Source of the DNA: Gallionella sp.
GTDB lineage: Bacteria > Pseudomonadota > Gammaproteobacteria > Burkholderiales > Gallionellaceae
Reading direction: 5' to 3'
NCBI GenBank assembly: GCA_028714075.1
Contig: JAQTMZ010000002.1
Coordinates: 1-64,000 of the forward strand
Length of the DNA stretch: 64,000 nt
Part shown: positions 1 through 8,484 of the stretch, piece after piece
Layout of the letters: each line of letters begins with the position of its first letter
Numbering within the stretch: the stretch's first letter is position 1
Program-made: the position numbers and the translations under genes
Notes under the pieces: model-generated
The model's input: the letters and a program-made list of their open reading frames with translations, nothing else
Told to the model about the DNA's origin: nothing
Databases searched by the model: none

Positions 1-49
1 GGGTCGCCTTTTCTTTGGTTACTTTCTTTTTGGCGAAGCAAAAGAAAGT
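1..49. repeat. intergenic inverted repeat at the window edge
   Basis: A perfect 10-bp inverted repeat, ACTTTCTTTT at 21-30 and AAAAGAAAGT at 40-49, encloses a 9-base loop TGGCGAAGC. It is followed at 58-75 by a second short hairpin (GCCGGG/CCCGGC). The text resembles a dispersed intergenic repeat seen in many proteobacterial chromosomes; that is from memory and was not searched. Any gene to the left is outside the window. Confidence 0.5.
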
Positions 50-101
50 GACTAGCTGCCGGGCTACCCCCGGCGGTGTTGCTTTGCTTTCAGCCATTCA
101 T

Positions 102-128
102 GGTTCGACAAACTCACCACGAACGGCC
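102..128. repeat. TTCGACAAACTCA-type dispersed repeat
   Basis: The stretch GGTTCGACAAACTCACCACG followed by AACGG matches the pattern TTCGACAAGCTCAGG..GAACGG found again at 55735-55762, with inverted partial copies at 55696-55718 and 36927-36953. It ends three bases before the Nudix/ThiE start codon, so the leader of that gene is repeat-derived. Confidence 0.5.
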
Positions 129-130
129 TG

Positions 131-1132
131 ATGATGAATGAGGTTTCATTGAACAACCAGATTGAAAAAACCAAAATCGTCGAGGTCGCCGCTGCCGTCC
201 TGCAACGCCCCGACGGCTCCTTCCTCCTCGCCCAACGCCCCCCCGACAAAATCTGGGCCGGCTATTGGGAATTCCCCGGCGGCAAGATCGAAGCGGGCGA
301 GACGCCCTACCATGCGCTGGTGCGCGAGTTGCGCGAGGAACTGGGGATCGAGGTCGAGACCGCGTATCGGTGGATCACGCGCGTGTTCACTTATCCGCAC
401 GCGACGGTGCGGCTGCATTTCTTCCGCGTGACGGAATGGCGCGGCGAGTTGCATCCGCATGAGGGGCAGGAGTTTGCGTGGCAACCCGCCCTCTCCCCAA
501 CCCTCTCCCGCAAGCGTGAGAGGGAGAAAACCAATGTCTCTCCTATTCTCCCGGCCAACGCCCCGATCCTGCGTTCACTGGAATTGCCTGCCCTGTATGC
601 AATCAGCAATGCCGCGGAACTGGGTATCGAGCCGTTCATGGCCAGGCTGGAGGCCAGGCTGGATGCGGGTTTGCGGCTAGTGCAATTGCGCGAAAAAAAC
701 CTCGCGCGCGACGCGTTGCGCGAGTTGGCGCGGCGCGTGACGGCACTGGCTCACGCGCATGGCGCAAGGGTATTGCTTAACGGCGATGTGGAATTAGCGC
801 AGGAAGTGGGAATGGACGGCGTGCAGCTGACGGCCACGCAGCTTGCCGCATTGCACGAGCGGCCAGCGGTGAATTGGTGCGCGGCTTCCTGCCACAACGC
901 GGAGGAGTTGCGCCGCGCCGAGGCGCTGGGTTGCGATTTTGCGCTGTTGAGCCCGGTGTTGCCGACCCAATCCCATCGCGGTGCGCCGCATCTAGGCTGG
1001 GAGAGCTTCGCGGCGATCGCGGCGGGGTCATCAATTCCGGTGTATGCGCTGGGAGGCTTGACGCACGACGATATGCGGGCCGCATGGCAACACGGCGCGC
1101 ACGGCATCAGTTTGTTGCGTCAGGCCTGGTGA
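131..1132 (+). CDS. Nudix hydrolase (MutT-like) fused to a ThiE-like domain
   Basis: Residues about 15-118 are a MutT-type Nudix domain that should hydrolyse oxidised (deoxy)nucleoside triphosphates such as 8-oxo-dGTP. The Nudix box is complete: G51, E57, R65-E66, E69-E70, G72. Residues about 155-333 are a TIM-barrel thiamine-phosphate-synthase-like domain with the QLREK motif and a C-terminal phosphate-binding region (ALGGLTHDD). This fused architecture is known in beta- and gammaproteobacteria; the ThiE-like half is usually annotated only by similarity and may not make thiamine phosphate. Residues about 119-133, between the domains, are encoded by a palindromic intergenic-type repeat (488-526). 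The start is uncertain: ATG 131 or 134, or TTG 149, which has AGG five bases upstream. The gene overlaps convergent yacG by 13 bp. Confidence 0.85.
   Translation: MMNEVSLNNQIEKTKIVEVAAAVLQRPDGSFLLAQRPPDKIWAGYWEFPGGKIEAGETPYHALVRELREELGIEVETAYRWITRVFTYPHATVRLHFFRVTEWRGELHPHEGQEFAWQPALSPTLSRKREREKTNVSPILPANAPILRSLELPALYAISNAAELGIEPFMARLEARLDAGLRLVQLREKNLARDALRELARRVTALAHAHGARVLLNGDVELAQEVGMDGVQLTATQLAALHERPAVNWCAASCHNAEELRRAEALGCDFALLSPVLPTQSHRGAPHLGWESFAAIAAGSSIPVYALGGLTHDDMRAAWQHGAHGISLLRQAW
488..526. repeat. CTCTCCCGCAAGCG palindromic repeat inside a gene
   Basis: An imperfect palindrome CTCTCCCGC-AA-GCGTGAGAG, preceded by CCCTCTCCCCAAC, is read in frame as the linker of the Nudix/ThiE fusion. 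The same unit, as CCTCTCCCGCAAGCGGGAGAGG, occurs in a true intergenic space at 30811-30845. The unit length keeps the frame open. Confidence 0.8.
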
Positions 1133-1317
1133 GGCGGTTCGGTAAAGTCCTGCTCGTCCGCAGGTTGCGCGACGCGGTAATCTTCGTTGGCCCACTTGCC
1201 CAAATCGATCATCTTGCAGCGTTCGCTGCAAAACGGGCGGAAGCGGTTGTTGGTGTCCCATTGATGTTCCTTGCCGCAATGCGGGCAGGTAACGATCGGC
1301 GCTGTTTTGCTTGGCAT
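1120..1317 (-). CDS. yacG: DNA gyrase inhibitor YacG
   Basis: A 65-residue zinc-finger protein with the family pattern C11-x2-C14 ... C30-x3-C34, followed by MIDLGKWANEDYRVA, which is diagnostic for YacG. In E. coli YacG binds the GyrB C-terminal region and blocks DNA binding. It is the last gene of the leftward coaE-zapD-yacG cluster: its ATG overlaps the zapD stop codon by one base (TAATG), so translational coupling is likely. Its 3' end overlaps the convergent Nudix/ThiE gene. Confidence 0.93.
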   Translation of the reverse strand: MPSKTAPIVTCPHCGKEHQWDTNNRFRPFCSERCKMIDLGKWANEDYRVAQPADEQDFTEPPHQA

Positions 1318-2078
1318 TAGGAAGGGAGGCTGCAGAAGGTCAGGTCAAACGGCACATCCTGTTCGAACAGGGTGGATTTTGCCTCGTAGTTGGCGGCAAT
1401 GAAACGGATATTGATGGCGTATTTGTTGGCGCCAACCTCCGGTATACAGGCCAGCTCGCTGCTCAGGCTGACGCGCAACAACTGCGCAACCCGCCCCCCC
1501 TGCATTTGCTGGAAAGCGCCCTGATGTGCGGTAAAGTGCAGAACTTTGCCGCTGTCACGCAGCAGGCGCAGGACGATTTTAAAACCGGCATGCAAAGGCA
1601 AAAACGGGGCCAGCCACATCTGCAGGCTTTCGCGCCGCAGGCCGGCATCCTGTTCCTGCCAGTAGTGATAGGAAGGCAGGTCGAATTCACATGCCCCGCC
1701 CGGTATGCTGGTGCGCTGCTTGATACCCATCAGCCACTCGTTTTCGCGCAGGTGCTGGCCGATTTTCCCCGTCATGGCGAGCATAGCTGCGGAAGTTTCA
1801 TCAATCTCCGCGAGAATGCCGTCCAGCGCGGCTTCGGATATCTCGGGATTATTATGCAGTGCGGAAAGCGCGCGTTTTTGGCGTTCCAGTTCCTGCAACA
1901 GTTCGGATTTCAGGTCGGCGCGGCTAATTACTTCAAGAATCTCAAACAGGGTAATCAGCGCGGCATGATGATCCATCCCGTGATCGTGCGCGATGAAGTG
2001 CTCCACGCGTGCAAACAAGTCCTCCAATCGCAACAAAGTGCGCACTTTTTCATTAATGGGGAACTCGTAGTCGATCAC
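1317..2078 (-). CDS. zapD: cell division protein ZapD
   Basis: A 253-residue protein matching the ZapD (YacF, DUF1342) family, which cross-links FtsZ filaments at mid-cell. The start MIDYEFPINEKVRTLLRLEDLF is typical of the family (IxYEFPLNERxRxxLRLE), and the length is normal for the family (about 250). It is cytoplasmic and mostly helical, with no signal peptide. It lies between coaE (102 bp away) and yacG (one-base overlap), an order conserved in many beta- and gammaproteobacteria. Confidence 0.93.
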   Translation of the reverse strand: MIDYEFPINEKVRTLLRLEDLFARVEHFIAHDHGMDHHAALITLFEILEVISRADLKSELLQELERQKRALSALHNNPEISEAALDGILAEIDETSAAMLAMTGKIGQHLRENEWLMGIKQRTSIPGGACEFDLPSYHYWQEQDAGLRRESLQMWLAPFLPLHAGFKIVLRLLRDSGKVLHFTAHQGAFQQMQGGRVAQLLRVSLSSELACIPEVGANKYAINIRFIAANYEAKSTLFEQDVPFDLTFCSLPS

Positions 2079-2179
2079 GGTTGCATTAGCGGCTAAATTT
2101 TATTTGCAAGGGATATATAGCACGATAGTCTACCTATCCTGCCACTGCCTGACAGATGGATTAAGGGTATAAACCGGCC

Positions 2180-2803
2180 TTAATTCGATGAATTCCCCTC
2201 TGCGTTCAAGTAGCGTTCATGCAGAACGGCAACCGGTTCCTCCAGACTATCCAGCCCGGCATCGTTGTGTATGACATCGTCGGCCAGTTGCAGCCGTTCG
2301 GCGCGCGGGGTTTGCCGGGCGATGATGGCGCGCACTTCCGCTTCGGTCATTTTGTTGCGCCCGATAACGCGCGCGACCTGGGTATCTTCGGCGCAATCCA
2401 CCACCAGCACGCGCTGCACCAGCTGCCGGAATGCGGGGCTTTCCGGCAGCAGCGGCACGACGAGGATGACATAGGGACTCGCTTCCAGTTGCCGCAACTG
2501 CGCCTTGGCCTGCTCGCGTATCAGGGGGTGCAACAGCAGCTCCAGCCGCTGTTTGGCGGCGGCATCGGAGAAAATCAGCGCACGCATCTTGACACGGTCC
2601 AATGCGCCGTCATCCGCGATGTAACCGTCGCCGAAGGCGGCGCGGATCGCTTCAATGGCCGCGCCGCCGGCTTGCGTCAGGCGGTGGGCGATGATGTCCG
2701 TGTCAATGATGCCCGCGCCATGCTCCGCGAACAGCGCGGCAACGGTGCTTTTGCCGCTGCCTATCCCGCCGGTGAGCCCGATACAGAACCTGTTCTGGGT
2801 CAT
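2180..2803 (-). CDS. coaE: dephospho-CoA kinase
   Basis: CoaE phosphorylates the 3'-hydroxyl of dephospho-CoA with ATP in the last step of coenzyme A synthesis. The P-loop GLTGGIGSGKS is at residues 9-19, followed by IIDTDIIAHRLTQAGG, the CoA-substrate region typical of the family. The length of 207 residues is standard. It is cytoplasmic. It lies 25 bp downstream of pilD on the same strand, the usual pilD-coaE arrangement in proteobacterial pil clusters. Confidence 0.95.
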   Translation of the reverse strand: MTQNRFCIGLTGGIGSGKSTVAALFAEHGAGIIDTDIIAHRLTQAGGAAIEAIRAAFGDGYIADDGALDRVKMRALIFSDAAAKQRLELLLHPLIREQAKAQLRQLEASPYVILVVPLLPESPAFRQLVQRVLVVDCAEDTQVARVIGRNKMTEAEVRAIIARQTPRAERLQLADDVIHNDAGLDSLEEPVAVLHERYLNAEGNSSN

Positions 2804-2828
2804 GTTTGTCCCGAGTTCGGTCAGGGGT

Positions 2829-3698
2829 TTATGGAGCAGCGAGCAATTGCAGATAACTCTGCGTCAGCGTTTTCCCCCAGAACAACGCAATCAGCCCGCC
2901 TCCGGCGAGATAAGGGCCGAAGGGGATGGGAATGCTACGGCCATGCTTGGCTGCCACAATCAGGGTGATGCCGACTACCGCGCCCACCATCGAGGACAGC
3001 ATGATGATCAGCGGCAACATCTGCCAGCCCATCCATGCCCCCAGCGCCGCAAGCAGTTTGAAATCGCCATAGCCCATGCCTTCCTTGCCGGTGGCGAGTT
3101 TGAACAGCCAGTACACCCCCCACAGCGCGAGATAGCCGAGCATCGCACCCAGTACCGCGCTTTGCGGGCTGGCGAATACTCCAAACAAGTTGAACAGCAG
3201 GCCGAGCCAGAGCAGTGGCAGGGTGATGTCATCCGGCAGCAATTGCGTGTCGAAATCGATTGCCGTGAGCGCAATTAAAGCCCATACGAGCAACAATGCG
3301 CCGGCCGCCGCCAGCCCAAAACCAAAATGCCATGCCGCATAGGCACACAGAATGCCGCTGACCGCTTCGATGATCGGATAGCGCGGCGAGATGGCGGCGC
3401 CGCAGCCCTTGCACTTGCCGCGCAGCAGCAGATAGCTGACGATGGGGATATTTTCCCACGCGCCGATGGCGTGGTTGCAATGCGGGCATGCCGAGCGTGG
3501 CACAATGAGATTGAATGTCGCTTGCGGCGCGGGCTCATCGCCATGCAGTTCGGCGCATTGCCGCTGCCAGCCGGACTCCATCATTTTCGGCAAGCGGTAG
3601 ATCACCACATTGAGAAAGCTGCCGACCATCAAGCCCAAGAACAGGCATAGACCGATAAAGGCGGCGGGAACCGTTTGCAGCAGCTCCAGAAAACTCAT
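2829..3698 (-). CDS. pilD: prepilin peptidase / N-methyltransferase PilD
   Basis: An inner-membrane aspartic protease (family A24) that cleaves and N-methylates type IV prepilins. The start chosen is ATG at 3696-3698 (MSFLELLQTVPAAF); an upstream in-frame ATG at 3755 would put repeat sequence into the protein. The 289-residue product has the cytoplasmic zinc-binding CxxC...CxxC pairs (CPHC, CKGC), the two catalytic aspartate regions (DFDTQLLPDD and GYGDFKLL), and multiple membrane segments. It sits between pilC and coaE. Confidence 0.95.
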   Translation of the reverse strand: MSFLELLQTVPAAFIGLCLFLGLMVGSFLNVVIYRLPKMMESGWQRQCAELHGDEPAPQATFNLIVPRSACPHCNHAIGAWENIPIVSYLLLRGKCKGCGAAISPRYPIIEAVSGILCAYAAWHFGFGLAAAGALLLVWALIALTAIDFDTQLLPDDITLPLLWLGLLFNLFGVFASPQSAVLGAMLGYLALWGVYWLFKLATGKEGMGYGDFKLLAALGAWMGWQMLPLIIMLSSMVGAVVGITLIVAAKHGRSIPIPFGPYLAGGGLIALFWGKTLTQSYLQLLAAP

Positions 3699-3705
3699 CG
3701 GCTCG

Positions 3706-3798
3706 AGTGGGGAGTAGGGAGTGGGGAGTAGGGAGTGGAAAAACCAACTTCCCAACCCATCACTGCGCTTGCCCCACTTCCCACGTCCCGCTCCCTAC
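3706..3798. repeat. GGGAGTGGGGAGTAGG inverted repeat block (left of pilC)
   Basis: At 3706-3738 the unit GTGGGGAGTAGGGA is repeated in tandem, and at 3773-3798 its approximate complement (CCCACTTCCCACGTCCCGCT...) follows, so the block can fold back on itself. A related block flanks the other side of pilC at 5101-5172. It fills the pilD-pilC gap. Confidence 0.7.
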
Positions 3799-3810
3799 TA
3801 TCTGCTTTCG

Positions 3811-5028
3811 TCATACCACTTGGCCCATCTTGAAGATCGGCAAGTACATCGCGATCACCATGCCGCCGATAAGCACGCCGAGCACCGCCATGATGATCGG
3901 CTCCATCAGGCTGGATAACGCCTCTACGGCGTCATCCACTTCGCCTTCGTAGAAGTCGGCAACCTTGCTCAGCATGGAATCCAGCGAGCCGGCCTCTTCG
4001 CCGATCGCCACCATTTGCAACACCATGCTCGGGAACACTTCGGTGTTTTGCATGGCGACGGTCATGTTTGAGCCGGTGGTGACTTCGCGTTGAATGGCTT
4101 TGGTGGCATCGAAATACACGGCATTGCCCGCCGCACCCGCAACCGAATCAAAGGCTTCCACCAAAGGCACACCGGCGGCAAACATGGTCGCCAGAGTGCG
4201 TGCCCAGCGCGCGATGCTGGCCTTGCGGATCAGCTCGCCGAAAATAGGCAGCTTCAGCATCAGCCGGTCCATGGCATCCTGCATTTTTCTGCTGCGTTTC
4301 CAGAAATAGAAGAAGGTATAGAAGCCGCCGCCAATTCCGCCGAAAATCAGCCACCAGTAGGTCACGAAAACTTTTGAAATAGCCATCACGACCAAGGTGG
4401 GCGCCGGCAAATCCGCGCCAAAACTCGAGAACAATTCCTCGAATGCGGGGATAACGAAAATCATGATCACGGCGGTAATGATGAACGCCACCACGATAAT
4501 GGAAATCGGGTAGAACAACGCCGATTTGATCTTGCTCTTGATGGCCTGGATTTTTTCCTTGTAAGTGGCCAGGCGATCCAGCAGGCTGTCCAGAATACCC
4601 GCCGATTCACCGGCACCGATCAGGTTGCAAAACAATTCATCGAAATACAGCGGATATTTTCTGAAAGCCTGCTGCAAGCTGCTGCCGGTTTCCACATCGG
4701 TTTTGATGTCGAGCAGTAGCCGCGCGACAGAGGGGTTATTGTGCCCTTTGCCCACGATGTCGAAGCATTGCAGCAGCGGCACGCCGGATTTCATCATGGT
4801 GGCAAGCTGGCGGGTAAACAGCGTGATGTCTTTTTCGGTGACCGGCTGCGTGCTGCGGCGCGCGCGTTTTACTTTTATATCACTGATGCCCTGGCGGCGC
4901 AGATGGGCGGACACGTTGGCTTCGCCAACAGCGCGCATTTCGCCCTTGACCCGCTTGCCGGTCTTATCCTTGCCTTCCCAAGCATAGGCGTTTTCTTTTA
5001 CTTTTTGAGTTTTTGGTGCGACAGCCAT
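3811..5028 (-). CDS. pilC: type IV pilus inner-membrane platform protein PilC
   Basis: A 405-residue member of the T2SSF/PilC/GspF family, the inner-membrane platform that couples the assembly ATPases to the growing pilus. Two GspF domains are visible, about residues 70-195 and 275-398, each beginning with the FTRQLATMMKSGVPLLQ / WARTLATMFAAGVPLVE pattern, with three membrane segments (about 170-200, 215-240, 375-400). The N-terminal YAWEGKDKTGKRVKGEM is typical. The assembly ATPase PilB, commonly the next gene upstream, is not present on that side here. Confidence 0.96.
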   Translation of the reverse strand: MAVAPKTQKVKENAYAWEGKDKTGKRVKGEMRAVGEANVSAHLRRQGISDIKVKRARRSTQPVTEKDITLFTRQLATMMKSGVPLLQCFDIVGKGHNNPSVARLLLDIKTDVETGSSLQQAFRKYPLYFDELFCNLIGAGESAGILDSLLDRLATYKEKIQAIKSKIKSALFYPISIIVVAFIITAVIMIFVIPAFEELFSSFGADLPAPTLVVMAISKVFVTYWWLIFGGIGGGFYTFFYFWKRSRKMQDAMDRLMLKLPIFGELIRKASIARWARTLATMFAAGVPLVEAFDSVAGAAGNAVYFDATKAIQREVTTGSNMTVAMQNTEVFPSMVLQMVAIGEEAGSLDSMLSKVADFYEGEVDDAVEALSSLMEPIIMAVLGVLIGGMVIAMYLPIFKMGQVV

Positions 5029-5100
5029 AGCGTTTTCCCCGAGTCACCGTCCAAGCATTGACGGGCATAATGCCGAGCTTTATGCCTCTTGTAAAGCGGT

Positions 5101-5172
5101 AGTAGAGAGTGGGAAGTGGGAAGTAGGTAGTGGGGAAACCTGCACTTCCCACTTCCCACTTCCCACTTCCTA
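5101..5172. repeat. GTGGGAAGTGGGAAGTAGG inverted repeat block (right of pilC)
   Basis: Tandem GTGGGAA/GTAGG units at 5108-5134 face their complement (CACTTCCCACTTCCC...) at 5143-5172, and the block reaches the stop codon of the neighbouring CorC-type gene. It belongs to the same family as 3706-3798. The two copies bracket pilC. Confidence 0.7.
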
Positions 5173-6447
5173 CTGTTTTTTCGTCTGCAACGGAAAAATA
5201 CGCGCCACCTTCACGATGCGATCCTGCGTCTGGATAATCTCTATCGGATAGCCCGCAATCTTCAGGCTGACCCCTGCTTCCGGCATGTCTTCAAGATGAT
5301 CGAGAATCAGCCCATTGAGCGTTTTCGCGCCGTTCAGCGGCAGGTGCCATCCCAGTTTGCGGTTCAACTCGCGCAGGCTGCTGCTGCCTTCCAGCAGGAC
5401 GCTGCCATCCTCCTGAGGCAAAAATTTGCCGGTTTGCGAGGGCGACTGGGTGGTGAATTCGCCGACAATTTCTTCCAGGATATTTTCCAGCGTCACCAGG
5501 CCGAGCAACTCGCCGTACTCATCCACCACCAGCCCCATCCTTGTGTGGCGCTCCTGAAACTGTTGCAATTGCTTGAGCAACGGGGTATCGGAAGGGATGA
5601 AATAAGGTTCATGGAGAATTTCGCGCAGCTGTGCCAAATCCAGCGTTGCTTCCTGCAACAACACCAGCACGCGTTTGACATGCATGATGCCGATGATATT
5701 GCTGGGCGCACCATCACAAACCGGCAGCAGCGTGTGGTGGCAGGTAATGATTTGCTGGCGCAATTCGCTGGCATCCGCGTTGATGTCCAGCGCCTCGATC
5801 TGGTTGCGCGGAACCATCACGTCGTTCACGGTGATGCGCTCCAGATCGACCAGGTTCAGCAGCATCTTCTGGTGCTTGCGCGGCATAAAATGCTCGGCAT
5901 CCAGCACCAGCCCGCGCAATTCTTCCAGCGTCATTTTTTGTTTGCTTTGATCCGTCTGGACATTGATTCTCAGCAGCCAGAGCAGCCCGCGCACAATCGC
6001 GGTAGCCACCGAGACAACCGGGTAAAACAATTTGATTAGCGGAGAAAGCACATAGCTGGAAGACAGCGCAATACGCTCGGGGTGGCTGGCGGCAATAACC
6101 TTGGGCATGATCTCGCTGAACACCAATATTACAAACGCGATGGCGAGCGTACCGATCAACATGGCCAGTTCGTTATGCCCGAACAGGCGCAGGATGATGA
6201 TTTCGGTCAGCGTGGCGGCTGCCACATTGAGTAGCGTATTGCCGAGCAGGATAGAGCCGAGCAGCTTGTCTACCTTGCCCAGCAGTTCGGAGGTGCGCCT
6301 GGCGCTCTTGTTGCCCTTGCGCACCAGATGATTGAGGCGATGGCGGTTGATTGCCATCATGCTGGTTTCCGAGCCGGAAAAGAACCCGCTGAAAATGAGC
6401 AGCAGCAGCAAGAAGCCAAACAGCGTCAGCAGTGAAAATTCGTTCAA
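5170..6447 (-). CDS. DUF21/CBS-pair/CorC_HlyC membrane protein (CNNM-type)
   Basis: A 425-residue protein with the layout of CorB/YfjD-type proteins: DUF21 transmembrane domain (about 1-175, four membrane segments), a CBS pair (about 200-325, VNDVMVPRNQIEALD as the first CBS start) and a CorC_HlyC domain (about 340-420). Relatives are implicated in Mg2+/Co2+ transport; older annotations call them hemolysin-related. The motif FFSGSETSMMAINRHRLNHL, near residue 22, is typical of DUF21. It is upstream of pilC on the same strand and diverges from tpiA. Confidence 0.9.
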   Translation of the reverse strand: MNEFSLLTLFGFLLLLLIFSGFFSGSETSMMAINRHRLNHLVRKGNKSARRTSELLGKVDKLLGSILLGNTLLNVAAATLTEIIILRLFGHNELAMLIGTLAIAFVILVFSEIMPKVIAASHPERIALSSSYVLSPLIKLFYPVVSVATAIVRGLLWLLRINVQTDQSKQKMTLEELRGLVLDAEHFMPRKHQKMLLNLVDLERITVNDVMVPRNQIEALDINADASELRQQIITCHHTLLPVCDGAPSNIIGIMHVKRVLVLLQEATLDLAQLREILHEPYFIPSDTPLLKQLQQFQERHTRMGLVVDEYGELLGLVTLENILEEIVGEFTTQSPSQTGKFLPQEDGSVLLEGSSSLRELNRKLGWHLPLNGAKTLNGLILDHLEDMPEAGVSLKIAGYPIEIIQTQDRIVKVARIFPLQTKKQ

Positions 6448-6697
6448 GGTTTACGATGGCCGTATGCGGTGCTTGAGTATCGTGGAGGAAAGCCGCCAGT
6501 GTCAAGGCATATGGGGATATCCAAATATATTGCGGCCTCGTCTCAGCGGTTATCCTGCATGGGCTCCAGCCCACTAGTGAATCGATACTCCTTGTAAATA
6601 TTCGAGCGGATACTTGGATAAACTCCAAGTTTCTATCGCCTCTCACACCCGCATTCCCTTACCCGGTTTACGGGTTTTCCCCGCCCATTTTGTTTCA

Positions 6698-6726
6698 TTG
6701 ACCACTGTTCCTTTCGCGGGTAGGAT
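6698..6726 (+). promoter_or_regulatory. sigma70-type promoter for tpiA
   Basis: TTGACC at 6698-6703 and TAGGAT at 6721-6726 are separated by 17 bp, upstream of ATG 6756. The match is 5/6 and 4/6 to consensus. The rest of the 308-bp divergent space (6448-6755) shows no gene or strong repeat. Confidence 0.55.
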
Positions 6727-6755
6727 TGCGTACTTTTTAGCTTGGCAAGGTAGCT

Positions 6756-7514
6756 ATGATGCGTCGCAAATTGGTTGCCGGAAACTGGAAGATGCACGGC
6801 GGACTAACCCAAAACGCCGGGCTGCTGGATGCGGTACGCGACGGGATGGCTTCGATGCCGGATGTCGATTGCGCGGTTTGCGTGCCATTCCCCTATTTGG
6901 CACAGGCGCAGCAGAAACTGTCCGGCAGCAATGTGAAGTGGGGTGCGCAGGATGTCCACCAGTCGGACAAGGGCGCATTCACCGGCGAGGTGTCCGCCGC
7001 GATGCTGCGCGACTTCGGTTGCAGTTACGTGATCGTAGGGCACTCGGAGCGCCGTGCTTACTATGGTGAGAGCAGCCATCTGGTGGCCGAAAAATTTATG
7101 GCGGCACAAAAAGCCGGGTTAACCCCTATTTTGTGTGTGGGCGAAACGCTGGAGCAGCGCGAAGGCGGGGTTACCGAAGCGATAGTAGCCGAACAGCTGG
7201 ATGCACTGATCCAGTTGGCCGGCGTGCAAGCGTTGCGCAATGCGGTGGTGGCTTACGAACCGGTGTGGGCAATCGGCACCGGCAAAACCGCAACTTCGGC
7301 GCAAGCCCAGGAAGTGCATACATTCATTCGCCGGCGTGTTGCATCTCACGATGGCCAAATTGCCTCCGGGTTGTGTATACTCTACGGCGGCAGCGTGAAA
7401 GCAAACAATGCGGCAGAGTTGTTTGCGATGCCGGATATAGATGGTGGGCTGATCGGCGGCGCCGCACTGGTGGCTGATGAGTTTCTGGCAATTTGCCGCG
7501 CGGGTCAGATTTGA
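6756..7514 (+). CDS. tpiA: triosephosphate isomerase
   Basis: TpiA interconverts dihydroxyacetone phosphate and glyceraldehyde-3-phosphate in glycolysis, gluconeogenesis and Calvin-cycle carbon flow. The active site is complete: N10-W-K12, H96 in VGHSERR, and the general base E168 in AYEPVWAIGTGKTA; the phosphate loop GGSVKANN follows. The 252-residue length is standard. Two adjacent ATGs (6756, 6759) can serve as start; the second gives the usual MRRKLVAGNWKM. It is followed 40 bp later by secG, then tRNA-Leu and nuo, a common proteobacterial order. Confidence 0.97.
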   Translation: MMRRKLVAGNWKMHGGLTQNAGLLDAVRDGMASMPDVDCAVCVPFPYLAQAQQKLSGSNVKWGAQDVHQSDKGAFTGEVSAAMLRDFGCSYVIVGHSERRAYYGESSHLVAEKFMAAQKAGLTPILCVGETLEQREGGVTEAIVAEQLDALIQLAGVQALRNAVVAYEPVWAIGTGKTATSAQAQEVHTFIRRRVASHDGQIASGLCILYGGSVKANNAAELFAMPDIDGGLIGGAALVADEFLAICRAGQI

Positions 7515-7554
7515 TTTGTAATTATTGGCGTTGATTGTTTTTTTGGAGTAGCGT

Positions 7555-7899
7555 GTGGAAACATTAGTTTGGGTAGTGCATGTTGTGGCAGCGGTGGTGT
7601 TGATCGGATTGGTACTGATGCAGCACGGCAAGGGCGCCGATATGGGCGCAGCATTCGGCACCGGTTCGGCAGGCAGCCTGTTCGGCTCCAGCGGTTCCGC
7701 AAATTTTCTCAGTCGCAGCACGGCAGTCGCTGCGACATTGTTCTTTGTTACCAGTTTGTCGCTGACTTACCTTTATGCCCATCCCGCGCAACAACAAGGG
7801 GTGATGGATAAAGTGAAGCCGGCTGCCACTCAAACGGCTCCGATCGCGCCTGCGGCTAACCCTGCCGATGACTCGAAGTCCAGGGAGATCCCAAAATAG
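7555..7899 (+). CDS. secG: preprotein translocase subunit SecG
   Basis: A 114-residue SecG, an accessory subunit of the SecYEG channel. It starts with GTG, with GGAG nine bases upstream. Two membrane segments (about 3-22 and 53-73) bracket the conserved GKGADMGAAFGTGSAGSLFGSSGSANFLSR loop, the hallmark of the family. The C-terminal 35 residues are Pro/Ala-rich and cytoplasmic or periplasmic without a recognised function. It is cotranscribed with tpiA by position and lies 15 bp before tRNA-Leu. Confidence 0.95.
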   Translation: METLVWVVHVVAAVVLIGLVLMQHGKGADMGAAFGTGSAGSLFGSSGSANFLSRSTAVAATLFFVTSLSLTYLYAHPAQQQGVMDKVKPAATQTAPIAPAANPADDSKSREIPK

Positions 7900-7914
7900 T
7901 TTTACGGCGGTATT

Positions 7915-8001
<87 letters not shown>

Positions 8002-8015
8002 GAATATAAATATAA

Positions 8016-8033
8016 GCAGGCACGAAAGCCTGC
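8016..8033 (+). other. small hairpin between tRNA-Leu and nuoA
   Basis: GCAGGC-ACGAAA-GCCTGC forms a perfect 6-bp stem 14 bases after the tRNA. There is no U-tract, so it is unlikely to be a strong terminator; it may mark tRNA 3' processing or partial attenuation of read-through into nuo. Confidence 0.35.
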
Positions 8034-8127
8034 CAGAAGAACACCTGTCAGAATAACAAAATAATTATAAAGTGATTCCGGGCAAACCGATGAATCACAA
8101 CAAATCAAATAAGGGGGGGGAAGCCCA

Positions 8128-8484
8128 ATGTTGGAAAATTATTTTCCGGTGTTGTTGTTTATCTTTATCGGCATCGCGATGGGCGTGGCTCCCGTGGTAT
8201 TGGGCAAGCTGGTGTCGCCCAATCGCCCCAACAGCAAAAAAAACTCTCCCTATGAATGCGGCTTCGAAGCCTTTGAAGACGCGCGCATGAAATTCGATGT
8301 GCGCTATTACCTCGTGGCCATCCTGTTCATCCTGTTCGATCTTGAAATCGCCTTTCTCTTCCCCTGGGCGATCGTGCTCAAGGAAATCGGCACCTTCGGT
8401 TTTGTTTCCATGATGATCTTCCTGGCTATCCTCGTGGTTGGCTTTATCTACGAATGGATGAAAGGAGCCCTGGAATGGGAATAG
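8128..8484 (+). CDS. nuoA: NADH-quinone oxidoreductase subunit A
   Basis: First gene of a full complex I operon. NuoA is a small inner-membrane subunit at the junction between the quinone site and the proton-pumping arm. The 118 residues contain three membrane segments and the conserved [28 protein letters not shown] region, whose cysteine-bearing loop lines the quinone cavity. A GGGGGGG run just upstream of ATG 8128 acts as a Shine-Dalgarno. It overlaps nuoB by 10 bp. Confidence 0.97.
   Translation: MLENYFPVLLFIFIGIAMGVAPVVLGKLVSPNRPNSKKNSPYECGFEAFEDARMKFDVRYYLVAILFILFDLEIAFLFPWAIVLKEIGTFGFVSMMIFLAILVVGFIYEWMKGALEWE

Noticed and set aside
1311-2096. 261-codon plus-strand frame opposite zapD
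   Set aside because: Exact antisense of a well-recognised gene, with no family resemblance; typical of high-GC coding DNA.
8060-8127. A separate nuo promoter with TATAAA-like -10 upstream of nuoA
   Set aside because: A TATAAA-like hexamer is present but no acceptable -35 at 16-18 bp; the AT-rich leader makes a chance match likely.
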